DNA of 64,000 nt from Longitalea arenae (lineage in GTDB: Bacteria > Bacteroidota > Bacteroidia > Chitinophagales > Chitinophagaceae): assembly GCF_016924755.1 (NCBI RefSeq), contig NZ_JAFFJX010000012.1:62001-126000 (forward strand). Direction: 5' to 3'. Under the pieces are notes generated by a model. The model was not told the origin of the DNA. It worked only from the letters and a program-made list of their open reading frames with translations, and did not search any database. This document shows positions 17,711 to 26,118 of the stretch, piece after piece. Within the stretch, counting starts at the first letter, position 1; the number at the start of each line of letters is the position of its first letter. The position numbers and the translations under genes were made by a program.

Positions 17711-18757
17711 CTAGCTTTCTTCATCAAAGAACAGCTTATAATATTTCTTCCCGCTCATTTCATCAACCCCCTTTTCAATGAGGTCGCGGCGGCCATGGAT
17801 ATAGATGTGAAAGTTCTTATCGAGCTTCAAAACGGTTTTAAATGCACGCTGTTGCTGTTTAACGGCCGACACATGGATGGCGAACTCGTCCTGGATCTCA
17901 AAATTGCGCGATGATTCAAAGTTCTTTTTATAATCCATAAAGGTATCAACCACTTCCTGGTGATGGATCACCTCATTGGTGAATTCTTCTATACTGAACT
18001 GCTCTTTGGTTTTAAAGTATTCCATAGAGCGGTTGAGCATATCTATCTGATCACTTTTCGATACATCAAATTTTTCTGGATATTCATTGGTGATAAAGCT
18101 CTTGCAAAGGCTCAGGTATTTGTCGGTATGATGGAAGCTGTCGGAATAGGGCTGCACCTGCAAAAAATCGGTGACCCAGTATTGGGCATCATTTTGTTTA
18201 TTGGTAGCATCCACTACACATACTTTATACCCTTCATTGGTATTGGTGTTGAAGATGAGGCAGCCTTTATCAAGTTTATTGATGTTCACGCCTTCTTCCT
18301 GGATCACTTCCCAGCTTTGGCCATGTTGAAATACTTTCAGAAACGTTTCTTTGGTTTCTGACTTGAAAAGACCCACGGCGCGGATAAAATCTCCTTCAAA
18401 AGGCACGTCCTCGAACAGCACAACGTAAAATTCACCTTCCTTCACTTTTACATGGGTCGATTTGCTGTACAGGAATTGCGCCAGTAAGGCGGATTGTTGC
18501 AGAAAGCTTTCCCTGTCTTCAAAGATCTTCCGTACAAAACTGTATACTTCATTCATTTGTACGTCGCTGATATGGGTAAAGTGGTAAACTTCATTCTCAT
18601 TGAAAGGCCCCAGGAAATACTTGGTGAGCAAGGCCCTTACGATATCGTCGTTCAGGGTGAGCGGGTTGGCAGAAAGCTTTAGATCTTCGCCTCTGGACGG
18701 ATTCCCAACTTTATGAACAATCACCTGTTGCAACTGTACGCTGTCAATGCCGGTCAT
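17711..18757 (-). CDS. Nucleoid-associated protein, NdpA/YejK family
   Basis: A 348-aa protein of the 37-kDa nucleoid-associated family (NA37). Family segments are VIHKVGNPSRGEDLKLS at the N terminus, EGEFYVVLFEDVPFEGDFIRAVGLFKSE in the middle, YWVTDFLQVQPYSDSFHHT, and KLDKNFHIYIHGRRDLIEKGVDE at the end. E. coli YejK binds nucleoid DNA and the family is also found near phage and mobile-element genes. Here it stands alone on the minus strand, 106 bp downstream of paaE. Confidence 0.8.
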   Translation of the reverse strand: MTGIDSVQLQQVIVHKVGNPSRGEDLKLSANPLTLNDDIVRALLTKYFLGPFNENEVYHFTHISDVQMNEVYSFVRKIFEDRESFLQQSALLAQFLYSKSTHVKVKEGEFYVVLFEDVPFEGDFIRAVGLFKSETKETFLKVFQHGQSWEVIQEEGVNINKLDKGCLIFNTNTNEGYKVCVVDATNKQNDAQYWVTDFLQVQPYSDSFHHTDKYLSLCKSFITNEYPEKFDVSKSDQIDMLNRSMEYFKTKEQFSIEEFTNEVIHHQEVVDTFMDYKKNFESSRNFEIQDEFAIHVSAVKQQQRAFKTVLKLDKNFHIYIHGRRDLIEKGVDEMSGKKYYKLFFDEES

Positions 18758-18863
18758 AACCTGTTTTTGAGGCCGCGAAGATAAAAGGAAGAAAGTGAAA
18801 ATGAGAGGTGGTAAAACCGGAAAGTTTTGCTAAGGAAGGACGGGATGTTAATAAGTTTTGGCG

Positions 18864-19952
18864 TTATTTAATATCAAAGTCGATCACCACTTTTTCCGTG
18901 CGCGGGTGGCTTTGGCAGGTAAGGATATAACCGGCATCTACCTCCTCCTGCTCCAATGCATAGTTGGTGTCCATATCAACCTTGCCTTCCATCAGTTTGG
19001 CCTTGCAGGTGCTGCATACGCCGCCTTTACAGGAAAAGGGAAGATCCGCACCCTGCTGCAGGGCTGCTTCCAGGATGGTTTCACCATCGTACGGCAGCTT
19101 GAAGTCAAAAGCAATACCATCCAGTTTCACCGTAACCTTACTTTCGGGCGTGCCTTCTTCTTCTTTTCTTAGCTCCGGCTTCTTAGTTCTTACTTCGGCT
19201 TTTTCTCCCGGTGTAGTGAACAGTTCATAATGGATCTTCTTTTTTTCTATACCATGCCCCTGCAGCCAGTTCATTGCCGTGAAGATCATTTGTTCAGGAC
19301 CACAGACAAAGATCTCATCCATGCCCTGTACATTGATGAGTTTTTCACTCAGCTGGTCCAGCTTTTCGGCATCGATACGGCCTGAATAGATAGCGGCATC
19401 GGTTTGCTCGCGGCTCAACAGGAAATGAACGGCGAGCCGCCTGATGAATTTATTCTTTAATGCTTCCAGCTGTTCTTTAAATATGATACTATTGCGGTTC
19501 TGGTTGCCGTATACCAGGGTGAAAGAACTGCCGGGCTCCGTTAACAGGGTTGTCTTGATAATGGAGATCAACGGAGTAATACCGCTGCCTGCAGCAAAAG
19601 CCAAATATTTTTTATTGTGTGCGGGATCCAGTTCAGTAAAGAAAGTGCCGGTGGGCGGCATTACTTCCAGCACATCGCCTTTCTTCAGCATATTATTCGC
19701 CCATACAGAGAATTTTCCATAAGGCGCTTTTTTGATCGCTACGCGAAGTTCATTATCGGCCGGACAGCTACAGATAGAATAGGACCGGCGTACCTCTTCA
19801 TTATTGATTACTGTGCGTAATGTGAGGTTTTGCCCCTGTTTAAAGCGGTAAGTCGCCTTGAGGTCATCGGGCACCTCGAATGCGATGGACACACAATCGG
19901 GCGTTTCTTTTCTGATATCAGCAATCGTCAATGGATGAAAATGCGTAGCCAA
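18864..19952 (-). CDS. paaE: PaaE-like ferredoxin reductase (phenylacetyl-CoA epoxidase reductase)
   Basis: A 362-aa flavin/iron-sulphur electron-transfer protein. An FAD-binding FNR domain (RRSYSICSCP, PPTGTFF), an NAD(P)-binding domain (AAGSGITPLISI, FVCGPEQMI) and a C-terminal [2Fe-2S] ferredoxin domain with Cys motif CKGGVCSTC plus a distal Cys (YILTCQSHP) are in PaaE order. In phenylacetate catabolism PaaE feeds electrons to the PaaABCD monooxygenase, but no paaABCD gene is in this window, so it could serve another oxygenase or desaturase. It lies 20 bp after the TetR gene, clearly as one transcription unit. Confidence 0.85.
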   Translation of the reverse strand: MATHFHPLTIADIRKETPDCVSIAFEVPDDLKATYRFKQGQNLTLRTVINNEEVRRSYSICSCPADNELRVAIKKAPYGKFSVWANNMLKKGDVLEVMPPTGTFFTELDPAHNKKYLAFAAGSGITPLISIIKTTLLTEPGSSFTLVYGNQNRNSIIFKEQLEALKNKFIRRLAVHFLLSREQTDAAIYSGRIDAEKLDQLSEKLINVQGMDEIFVCGPEQMIFTAMNWLQGHGIEKKKIHYELFTTPGEKAEVRTKKPELRKEEEGTPESKVTVKLDGIAFDFKLPYDGETILEAALQQGADLPFSCKGGVCSTCKAKLMEGKVDMDTNYALEQEEVDAGYILTCQSHPRTEKVVIDFDIK

Positions 19953-19972
19953 ACGGGCGAATTTTTAGTGAA

Positions 19973-20572
19973 CTATGCTTGTTTTCGGAGGCCGTCAACC
20001 AGTATCTGCACCATATTGTCTTCCAGTACTTCGCCGGCAATTTTTTTCTTACTGCGATGCCAGGATTCGATACCGCTGACAGCATGCAACATGATCAATA
20101 CGGCGGTGGGTGCGTCTATTGGTTTAATTTCTCCCTTGCGGATCCCTTCTTCAATAACGGAAGCGATGCGTTGCCGGTAAGCCCTGCGCTGGCTTTGCAT
20201 GTTCGATAAGTAAGGATCGGTGAGGTGTTTCCACTCGCGATCGCTTACATATACCTCTTCATAGTTATCGAGCATTTGCTTTATATGGAACCGAAGGATG
20301 GCCTGGATCTTTTCAATGGCGGTTTTATTGGGCGTGGCATCCACTTCCTCAATATGCGACATGAAGTTATTAGCCGTCTTAAAACAGATCTCCTGCAGGA
20401 TCTCGGCTTTTGAACTGATATGGTTGTACAGGCTCGCTGCTTCAACACCTACATGTTCGGCCAGGTCGCGCATGGAGGTTGCGCTGAAGCCTTTCTCGCG
20501 GAACAGCTTGGCTGCTTTGGCGATGATAACGTCTTTCCGTGTACCGTTTCTGTTTCTTTTAATTTTAGCCAT
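19973..20572 (-). CDS. TetR-family transcriptional regulator
   Basis: A 199-aa repressor-type protein. The N-terminal helix-turn-helix reads FSATSMRDLAEHVGVEAASLYNHISSKAEIL; the remaining helices form the ligand domain. It is the first gene of a two-gene unit with paaE, and a palindromic operator lies 29 nt before its start, so autoregulation and control of paaE are likely. The inducer is unknown; an acyl-CoA or aryl-CoA such as phenylacetyl-CoA is an inference from paaE. Confidence 0.85.
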   Translation of the reverse strand: MAKIKRNRNGTRKDVIIAKAAKLFREKGFSATSMRDLAEHVGVEAASLYNHISSKAEILQEICFKTANNFMSHIEEVDATPNKTAIEKIQAILRFHIKQMLDNYEEVYVSDREWKHLTDPYLSNMQSQRRAYRQRIASVIEEGIRKGEIKPIDAPTAVLIMLHAVSGIESWHRSKKKIAGEVLEDNMVQILVDGLRKQA

Positions 20573-20600
20573 ATAAATCGGGGGTCAAAGATAATAAAAT

Positions 20601-20616
20601 GCTAACAAATGTTAGC
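20601..20616. promoter_or_regulatory. Palindromic operator for the TetR regulator
   Basis: GCTAACA-AA-TGTTAGC has perfect 7-bp arms and is typical in size for a TetR-family operator. It sits just upstream of the tetR-paaE start; a half-site-like TTTGTTAGCG occurs at about 20777-20786. Confidence 0.65.
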
Positions 20617-20868
20617 GTGAATTACTTGATATAAGGTTAAAAAATAAAAATAGCCTACTAACGAATAATCGGCAATAACACTAAGTGGGCAGTAGTACGG
20701 AAACAGGTCATAATCATGGCGGCCGTATAACGGCTGCAGTAGTCAATGTAGTTTAGCGTTCTATATATTAACGCAATTTGTTAGCGATCAGGTGTAACAA
20801 GATGCCGGCAAGTTAATAAATAGTCCGTCAAAACCGGCTGGTTGTTTCAACACTTGCAGAATTTCGCG
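20617..20868. other. Intergenic region left of the pfkB promoter
   Basis: No gene seen. The stretch holds the second TTAGC half-site and otherwise unremarkable sequence between the divergent tetR and pfkB-type genes. Confidence 0.4.
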
Positions 20869-20876
20869 TACGTTTG
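20869..20876 (+). promoter_or_regulatory. -7 promoter element for the PfkB kinase gene
   Basis: TACGTTTG followed by CAC matches the Bacteroidota -7 element exactly. No -33 TTTG is found at the ideal distance, so the start of transcription near 20883 is tentative. Confidence 0.5.
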
Positions 20877-21003
20877 CACGCCGCAGCAACCCGGTTTCAA
20901 CCAATGGCAGGGCCAGCAGCGGTTTTATCTGATTCCTTCATTAATAATTAATTAGTCACCCGGTACCCCCGTTATGGAAGGGCTATGGGTTAAAAATTTA
21001 CTT

Positions 21004-21927
21004 ATGTCATTGATCGTTGTAGGCACCATGGCCTTTGATGCAATTGAAACGCCTTTTGCTAAAATAGACCGGATTGTTGGCGGATCTGCCACTTATGTTG
21101 CGTATGCAGCCAGCAATTTCATTCAGCCAATACAGCAGATCTCTATCGTGGGATTCGATTTCCCGAAAGAAGAGATGCAGGAGCTGCAAGGCAGAGGGGT
21201 TGAATTGGAGGGCGTTAAAGTGGTGCCTGATAAGAAATCCTTTTTCTGGAGCGGCCGCTATCATATGGATATGAACAGCCGCGACACATTGGTGACCGAC
21301 CTGAACGTACTGCTCGATTTTGATCCGGTTGTACCTAATTCCTACCAAACTGCCGAGTTCCTGATGCTGGGCAATCTAGATCCAAAGATCCAGATGAGTG
21401 TGATTAGGCAAATGAAGACCCGTCCGCGCCTGATCGTGATGGATACCATGAACTTCTGGATGGAAAGCACCATGCCTGAGCTGGAAGCTGTATTGAAAGA
21501 AGTAGATGTGCTGATGCTGAACGACAGTGAGGCCCGTCAGCTGAGCGCCCAGTTCTCACTGGTTAAAGCCGCCAAAGAGATCTTAAAGATGGGGCCCCGG
21601 TACCTGATCATTAAGAAAGGGGAACATGGCGCCCTGTTATTCCACGGCGACCAGGTGTTCTTTGCGCCCGCCCTGCCACTCGAAGAAGTTTTCGACCCAA
21701 CTGGCGCCGGAGACACTTTTGCCGGTGGATTCATCGGTCATATTGCCCGCACCAAAGATATTTCTTTCGACAACATGAAAACAGCCATCATTGTAGGTTC
21801 AGCCATGGCATCGTTCTGCGTGGAGAAGTTTGGTCCGCAACGTCTGAAAGAGATCACCCGCGCCGATATCGATACCCGTATTCAACAGTTTGTTGACCTG
21901 GTGAACTTTGATATCGAGTTGGTATAA
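21004..21927 (+). CDS. PfkB-family sugar kinase
   Basis: A 307-aa kinase of the ribokinase/PfkB family. The glycine-rich N-terminal motif is GGSATYVAYAAS and the ATP-binding/catalytic signature is DPTGAGDTFAGGFIGH, with the catalytic Asp. LMLNDSEARQLS is the conserved segment before the nucleotide site. The ATG at 21004 (MSLIVVGTMAFD) is chosen because beta-strand 1 of the fold starts there; 20974 would add 10 residues. Substrate not determined: adenosine-, ribo- or fructokinase-like activities all occur in this group. It stands alone and ends in a strong terminator. Confidence 0.85.
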   Translation: MSLIVVGTMAFDAIETPFAKIDRIVGGSATYVAYAASNFIQPIQQISIVGFDFPKEEMQELQGRGVELEGVKVVPDKKSFFWSGRYHMDMNSRDTLVTDLNVLLDFDPVVPNSYQTAEFLMLGNLDPKIQMSVIRQMKTRPRLIVMDTMNFWMESTMPELEAVLKEVDVLMLNDSEARQLSAQFSLVKAAKEILKMGPRYLIIKKGEHGALLFHGDQVFFAPALPLEEVFDPTGAGDTFAGGFIGHIARTKDISFDNMKTAIIVGSAMASFCVEKFGPQRLKEITRADIDTRIQQFVDLVNFDIELV

Positions 21928-21961
21928 TAAAAACATATTCAGCTAAAATTATAATAAGAGA

Positions 21962-21982
21962 CCCTGCCAGCGGCAGGGTTTT
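21962..21982. terminator. Rho-independent terminator
   Basis: CCCTGCC-AGC-GGCAGGG followed by TTTT lies between the convergent pfkB-type and lamin-tail genes and could serve the plus strand fully. Confidence 0.8.
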
Positions 21983-21992
21983 GCTTTATCTA

Positions 21993-23723
21993 TTATTGCC
22001 TTCTCGCCAGGGTAACTACCTGTTTAAATTTTCTTGTTTTGCCCTGCCCATTAAAGAGTTCGGTTAGTACCACGTAAATGCCAACGGGTAGCTTATTCAG
22101 TTTGTCGTCCAGTCCATCCCAGCGAAAGCGGCCCGTTACCGCCAGTGTGGCGTTTTGCGCCAGGTGGCGAACGGTACGGCCATTGGCATCGAAGATGCGG
22201 ATATTGGCCACATAACCAGGTTCGTTCAACTGGTAGTCAATGGCCGCAAAATCATTGAATCCATCATTGTCGGGGGAAAAAACGGCGGGTGTCACTGCCA
22301 CCTGGCCGGAAGGCTGGCCGTCGCTCATGCGCTGTGAATTGGCATAACCCGGGGTGCCGAAACCGGCCGTAGAAGCGGCCGACGACCAATTCGATCTTTC
22401 CTGGGTGGGCTGGTTGTAATTAATGCGTTCAAGCGCAATGCCTTCTTTATTGCCAATGAGCCCGAAATGCCAGCTATGGTCATAGTGTAGCTCATCAACA
22501 ACAGTTCCCTGTACATTCAGTAATACAACGCTGCCCTTATCATCGGGCAGGGATGGAAGGGCCGGCAATTCCATGATCAGGGCCGGATCCTTAATGAGGT
22601 AGCGTTGCTGTAACCAACGCCTGTTCTCAGTAAGAACGAGGTGATCGCCGGGAAAAAATAAACGGGGAACAGCGCTTGCCGGTATAGCGCCGCTTAACTG
22701 CCCGGTGGCATTGCGGGTAGCGAGGTAGAGCTGTTTCAGATCAATTACCCGCTTACTGCGATTGTAGATTTCGAGGTAATCAAAACCGTCGGGTTCGGGG
22801 TTGAACAGCACTTCATTAATAATGATGTCCTGGCTGCCGGCCGCCACCGGCAATCCGGTTTTTACGCTATTCAATTGATGAATGGTGTTGCCTGCGCAGT
22901 CTTTGACCTGCTGAACGCTTAATTCATATAAAGTAGCATGCTGCAGGGCGGCGCCCAGTTTTAATACAACTTCTGTGCATAAGGGCATGAGAACGGCAGC
23001 GGCAACCGGATGTGCTATTCCGTTATTTATAGTATAGTTGTAGGGGGAAGCAGCGGAAGCGCTATCGAGCGGTTCGTCAAAGAGCAGTGAGACGGTGAGG
23101 CTGTCTGGAGTAAAGCTTCTTAATAAAGCCGGCGGCTGCACATCGGCATTATTGTCGTTTACGGCGTTTGGTGCTGCAGGTGAACCACCCTGTACGTTCG
23201 TGCTGGCTTTCCAGTTGTTCATGCCGGTGCAGGGGTTTTTGGTATCTACCATTTCGAGGCTCCAGCCGCCATCGCTTTTGACGGCGTTCTGATACCAGCT
23301 ATTATCATAACCAACCGCATGAATGAGGCTGCCGTCGGGGCCATACAGGGAGATGATATCGGCATCATTGTTCAGGGAAGGGAAATTGCTTACGCCGATG
23401 GCCGGTCCATATGCGGCAAAAGCGGCAACCGCGCTGGCCGCACAAATAACAACAAAACTATCGGGTTGCAGAACGAAGGAGCTTGTTATCGTAGCCGTAG
23501 TGCTGCCGTCGCTCAGCTTCCAGTTGCGCATATTAAAAGCCGTTGCAGAAACATTTTTCAGTTCAATGAATTCAGCATTAGGTAATTGAACGGGCGGAGC
23601 GGGATCGGGCAGCAGTTCGTCAATGACCACATCGAAGCGTTTTGGCAACTGGGCCATGGAGCCGGCCATACAACAAAGTAAGCAGGCGGCCGGAAATAGC
23701 AGCCGGAATACAGGTAGCATCAT
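21993..23723 (-). CDS. Exported lamin-tail domain protein
   Basis: A 576-aa surface or secreted protein. A signal peptide (LLFPAACLLCCMAGSMAQ) is followed by a first lamin-tail (LTD) domain (VVIDELLPDPAPPVQLPNAEF, FIELKNVSATAFNMRNWKLSDG), an Ig-like Big-type domain at about 195-290, a second LTD (IIINEVLFNPEPDGFDYLEIYN) and a C-terminal FlgD-like/gliding-motility C-terminal module (FSPDNDGFNDF ... NIRIFDANGRTVRHL ... FRWDGLDDK) of the kind exported by the type IX system. No enzyme motif is present; such proteins are usually structural or adhesive. Confidence 0.8.
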   Translation of the reverse strand: MMLPVFRLLFPAACLLCCMAGSMAQLPKRFDVVIDELLPDPAPPVQLPNAEFIELKNVSATAFNMRNWKLSDGSTTATITSSFVLQPDSFVVICAASAVAAFAAYGPAIGVSNFPSLNNDADIISLYGPDGSLIHAVGYDNSWYQNAVKSDGGWSLEMVDTKNPCTGMNNWKASTNVQGGSPAAPNAVNDNNADVQPPALLRSFTPDSLTVSLLFDEPLDSASAASPYNYTINNGIAHPVAAAVLMPLCTEVVLKLGAALQHATLYELSVQQVKDCAGNTIHQLNSVKTGLPVAAGSQDIIINEVLFNPEPDGFDYLEIYNRSKRVIDLKQLYLATRNATGQLSGAIPASAVPRLFFPGDHLVLTENRRWLQQRYLIKDPALIMELPALPSLPDDKGSVVLLNVQGTVVDELHYDHSWHFGLIGNKEGIALERINYNQPTQERSNWSSAASTAGFGTPGYANSQRMSDGQPSGQVAVTPAVFSPDNDGFNDFAAIDYQLNEPGYVANIRIFDANGRTVRHLAQNATLAVTGRFRWDGLDDKLNKLPVGIYVVLTELFNGQGKTRKFKQVVTLARRQ

Positions 23724-23866
23724 GGTTCTAGATAGATTTAATACTACCTAAGCAGAGCCATGATCGAATGCGGGCAAATATATTGGATATTAACATGATA
23801 ACAGGGGGGCCGCGCGGCGAACATTCATTTGTTGATGATGATTAAGTGCCGGAAAGCAAAAATTAA

Positions 23867-23898
23867 TTTGGGGATAAAGCGTTTGGTGACTAATTTTG
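23867..23898 (+). promoter_or_regulatory. Promoter of the asd leader
   Basis: TTTG (23867-23870), 20 nt, TAATTTTG (23891-23898) matches both halves of the Bacteroidota housekeeping promoter. The predicted start near 23905 is only about two bases before the leader ATG. Confidence 0.7.
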
Positions 23899-23906
23899 GC
23901 CACGAA

Positions 23907-23969
23907 ATGCAAAGAATAAAGAAATATACAAAGGTTACCAAGACAAGCTCCATACACGGGGAAGGTTGA
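23907..23969 (+). CDS. Putative leader peptide of the asd attenuator
   Basis: A 20-codon reading frame encoding MQRIKKYTKVTKTSSIHGEG and ending at TGA 23967-23969. Four Lys, three Thr and two Ile codons are aspartate-family amino acids made downstream of Asd. It begins almost at the transcription start, so translation would be essentially leaderless. The GGGGAAGG near its end is complementary to the left arm of the terminator downstream. Too short for a normal gene prediction; evidence is layout and composition. Confidence 0.55.
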   Translation: MQRIKKYTKVTKTSSIHGEG

Positions 23970-24007
23970 GGACTACTTTGTACATCAACATATTCAGGAG
24001 CCTTCCC
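23958..24007 (+). promoter_or_regulatory. Candidate antiterminator of the asd leader
   Basis: GGGAAGG within 23958-23965 can pair with CCTTCCC at 24001-24007, which would block the terminator hairpin. The first strand overlaps the last codons of the leader peptide, so a ribosome reaching the stop codon would hide it. Confidence 0.55.
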
Positions 24008-24029
24008 ACAGAACGGGAAGGCTTTTTTT
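23999..24029 (+). terminator. Intrinsic terminator in the asd leader (attenuator)
   Basis: AGCCTTCCC (23999-24007) and GGGAAGGCT (24015-24023) form a perfect 9-bp stem with a 7-nt loop followed by a run of T to 24029. It lies about 95 nt after the promoter and 66 nt before the asd start, where only premature termination makes sense. Confidence 0.8.
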
Positions 24030-24094
24030 ATTTAAACATACGCTGCCTGTAAAGGGGAGTGTTCAACCAAAAAACAAAACAAAAGGAGCAAAAC

Positions 24095-25105
24095 ATGAAA
24101 GTCGCGGTTGTAGGCGCCACCGGTTTAGTGGGCACCAAAATGTTACAGGTTTTAGCAGAACGGAATTTCCCGGTTACAGAACTTCTTCCGGTAGCCTCTG
24201 AAAGGTCAGTTGGAAAAGAAGTAAGCTTTAAAGGAAAGAAATTCAAAGTGGTGAGCATGACAGATGCTATTGCCGCAAAACCTGCCGTGGCTTTATTTTC
24301 AGCCGGTGGCAGCACTTCGCTGGAATGGGCGCCGAAATTTGCTGAAGCCGGTATTACCGTTATTGATAACTCTTCAGCCTGGCGTATGGACCCTACCAAA
24401 AAACTGGTAGTTCCTGAAGTGAATGCACATGTGCTGGGCAAAGATGACAAGATCATTGCCAACCCGAATTGCTCCACGATCCAAATGGTTGTGGCCTTAC
24501 AACCTTTGCATAAGAAATATAACATCAGCCGTATTGTGGTTTCAACCTATCAAAGTGTTACCGGTACTGGTAAAAAAGCGGTTGACCAGTTGATGGGCGA
24601 ACGTAGTAAAGCGCTTCAGCAAGCTAATGGCGAATATCCCATGGCGTATAAATATCCTATTGACCTCAATGTAATTCCACAGATCGACGTGTTCCTCGAT
24701 AATGGCTATACGAAAGAGGAGATGAAAATGGTGAATGAGACCAAAAAGATCATGGGGGATGATTCCATCAGGGTAACTTCTACGACTGTGCGTATTCCGG
24801 TAATGGGCGGGCATAGTGAGAGCGTGAATGTTGAGTTCACCAAAGATTATGAGCTGAATGAAGTTAAACAATTGCTGGCTTCGGCGCCTGGCGTTGTTGT
24901 GGTAGATGATCCGGCCAACCAGCAATACCCTATGCCGATGGATGCGCATGAAAAAGATGAAGTATTTGTAGGAAGATTGCGCCGTGACGAAACACAGCCC
25001 AATACCCTTAACATGTGGATCGTTAGCGACAACCTGCGTAAAGGTGCGGCTACCAATGCCGTTCAGATCGCTGAGTACCTGATGAGCAAAGGCTTGTTGA
25101 ACTAG
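24095..25105 (+). CDS. asd: Aspartate-semialdehyde dehydrogenase
   Basis: NADPH-dependent enzyme that reduces aspartyl phosphate to aspartate semialdehyde, the branch-point to Lys/diaminopimelate, Thr, Met and Ile. The Rossmann motif is VVGATGLVGTKML, the catalytic cysteine lies in NPNCSTIQMV, and RIPVMGGHSESVNVEF is the conserved substrate-binding part. 336 aa is the usual length. The ATG at 24095 is preceded by AAAAGGAGCA, a good ribosome-binding site. It stands alone, under the attenuator described here, and ends in a terminator at 25168-25215. Confidence 0.95.
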   Translation: MKVAVVGATGLVGTKMLQVLAERNFPVTELLPVASERSVGKEVSFKGKKFKVVSMTDAIAAKPAVALFSAGGSTSLEWAPKFAEAGITVIDNSSAWRMDPTKKLVVPEVNAHVLGKDDKIIANPNCSTIQMVVALQPLHKKYNISRIVVSTYQSVTGTGKKAVDQLMGERSKALQQANGEYPMAYKYPIDLNVIPQIDVFLDNGYTKEEMKMVNETKKIMGDDSIRVTSTTVRIPVMGGHSESVNVEFTKDYELNEVKQLLASAPGVVVVDDPANQQYPMPMDAHEKDEVFVGRLRRDETQPNTLNMWIVSDNLRKGAATNAVQIAEYLMSKGLLN

Positions 25106-25167
25106 TCGGTAAAGTATATTGGATCAAATAAGTGAGGTAAGTTAGTAAGTAAGTGTATTCAATATAT

Positions 25168-25215
25168 GGTCCGGAAGATCGTTAGCATAAACGCAACTTT
25201 CTTTCGGACCTTTTT
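25168..25215 (+). terminator. Terminator after asd
   Basis: GGTCCGGAAGA and TCTTTCGGACC form an 11-bp stem with one G-T position, followed by TTTTT. Confidence 0.75.
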
Positions 25216-25265
25216 GTTGACTGCTTTAACTCTTTTGACTGATTTGACTTTTTTGACTGCTTTGC
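25216..25265. repeat. Short word repeat (TTTTGACTGATTTGACT)
   Basis: Several degenerate copies of TTGACTG/TTTTGACT directly before the end of the DUF2461 gene. Confidence 0.45.
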
Positions 25266-25934
25266 CTAATCTTCCATCGTGCGGTTAATGAACCGGATCA
25301 TGGGCAGCAGGGTCTCAAAAGCGGTGAGGGTCTTTTTAACGAGGTCTTTGGCGGTGAGCTCTGTATCTTTCAGCGATTGCATGGCGATCCAGCTTTTCAG
25401 CTTCAAATACTCGGCAGCCGGATTGTCTTTATCGAAGCCCTGGGGCACCCGGCTTAAGCCGATACCGTCTTCTTTGTACAGGTCGCCATAAACGGTTACG
25501 AACTTCTTCGACTGAACGATCTTTTTAAACTCGTTGTAGCAATAATCGATCTCCTGTCTTACCTTTTTCATTTCTGCAGGCATGGGCATCCATATGCCGC
25601 CTCCTACAAAGCTCTGGCCGGGTTCCAGGTGAAAGTAATAACCGGCAAAGATCGACTTGCGGCCGCCGCGGTTTATGCTGGCGCCCATATTTGTCTTGTA
25701 AGGTGATTTGTCTTTCGAGAAGCGCACATCGCGGTTAATGCGGAATAAACATTTTTTGGCTTCCTGTTCGCGAATGGTCTCGTCTTTTTTGGCATGCCGG
25801 TCAATAACAGCCTGAATAAAGGTTTCAAAATCTTTTTTCGCATCCTCGTATTGTTTACGGTGCGCATCGAACCAGGGCTTGTTATTGTTCTTTGATAGGT
25901 CTTTAAGGAATTTGAGTGTGGATGGTTGCAGCAT
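25266..25934 (-). CDS. DUF2461 family protein
   Basis: A 222-aa member of the TIGR02453/DUF2461 family. It begins LKFLKDLSKNNNKPWFDAHRKQYEDAKKDF and contains RINRDVRFSKDKSPYKTNMGA and the GYYFHLEPGQSFVGGGIWMP segment typical of the family. The function is not known. The open frame continues upstream to 26360 only because the adjacent purine-rich and 7-nt repeats lack stops in this frame; family similarity starts at the ATG at 25934 (MLQPST), which I use. Confidence 0.85.
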   Translation of the reverse strand: MLQPSTLKFLKDLSKNNNKPWFDAHRKQYEDAKKDFETFIQAVIDRHAKKDETIREQEAKKCLFRINRDVRFSKDKSPYKTNMGASINRGGRKSIFAGYYFHLEPGQSFVGGGIWMPMPAEMKKVRQEIDYCYNEFKKIVQSKKFVTVYGDLYKEDGIGLSRVPQGFDKDNPAAEYLKLKSWIAMQSLKDTELTAKDLVKKTLTAFETLLPMIRFINRTMED

Positions 25935-25939
25935 AGCCA

Positions 25940-26096
25940 AAGATAGTGCAAGGAGGCAAAAAGGCAAAGAGCAAGAAGGCAAGGAGGCAAAGAGGCTAGG
26001 AGGCAAGAAGGCAACAAGGCAAGGAGGCAAGGAGGCAAAGAGCAAGAAGGTAAGAAGGCAAGGAGGCAAAGAGGCAAGAGGCGGCGCAAGTTTGGT
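25940..26096. repeat. Purine-rich degenerate tandem repeat (AAGGAGGCAAAG)
   Basis: About 157 bp of imperfect 8-11-nt words such as AAGGAGGCAAAG, all purine-rich on the plus strand. The same word family appears at 51131-51190 and, as its complement, at 62034-62290. It lies directly upstream of the DUF2461 start, inside its probable leader. Confidence 0.75.
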
Positions 26097-26118
26097 TATT
26101 GATCTCAAATCCTGATAA

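Noticed and set aside
17711-18757. NdpA-type gene as part of the defence island
   Set aside because: It is separated by several genes and on its own strand context; the family is also common as a housekeeping nucleoid protein.
23971-23980. TACTTTG as the asd promoter
   Set aside because: It is one base short of TAnnTTTG and lacks a -33 element, while TTTG-N20-TAATTTTG at 23867-23898 is a full match.
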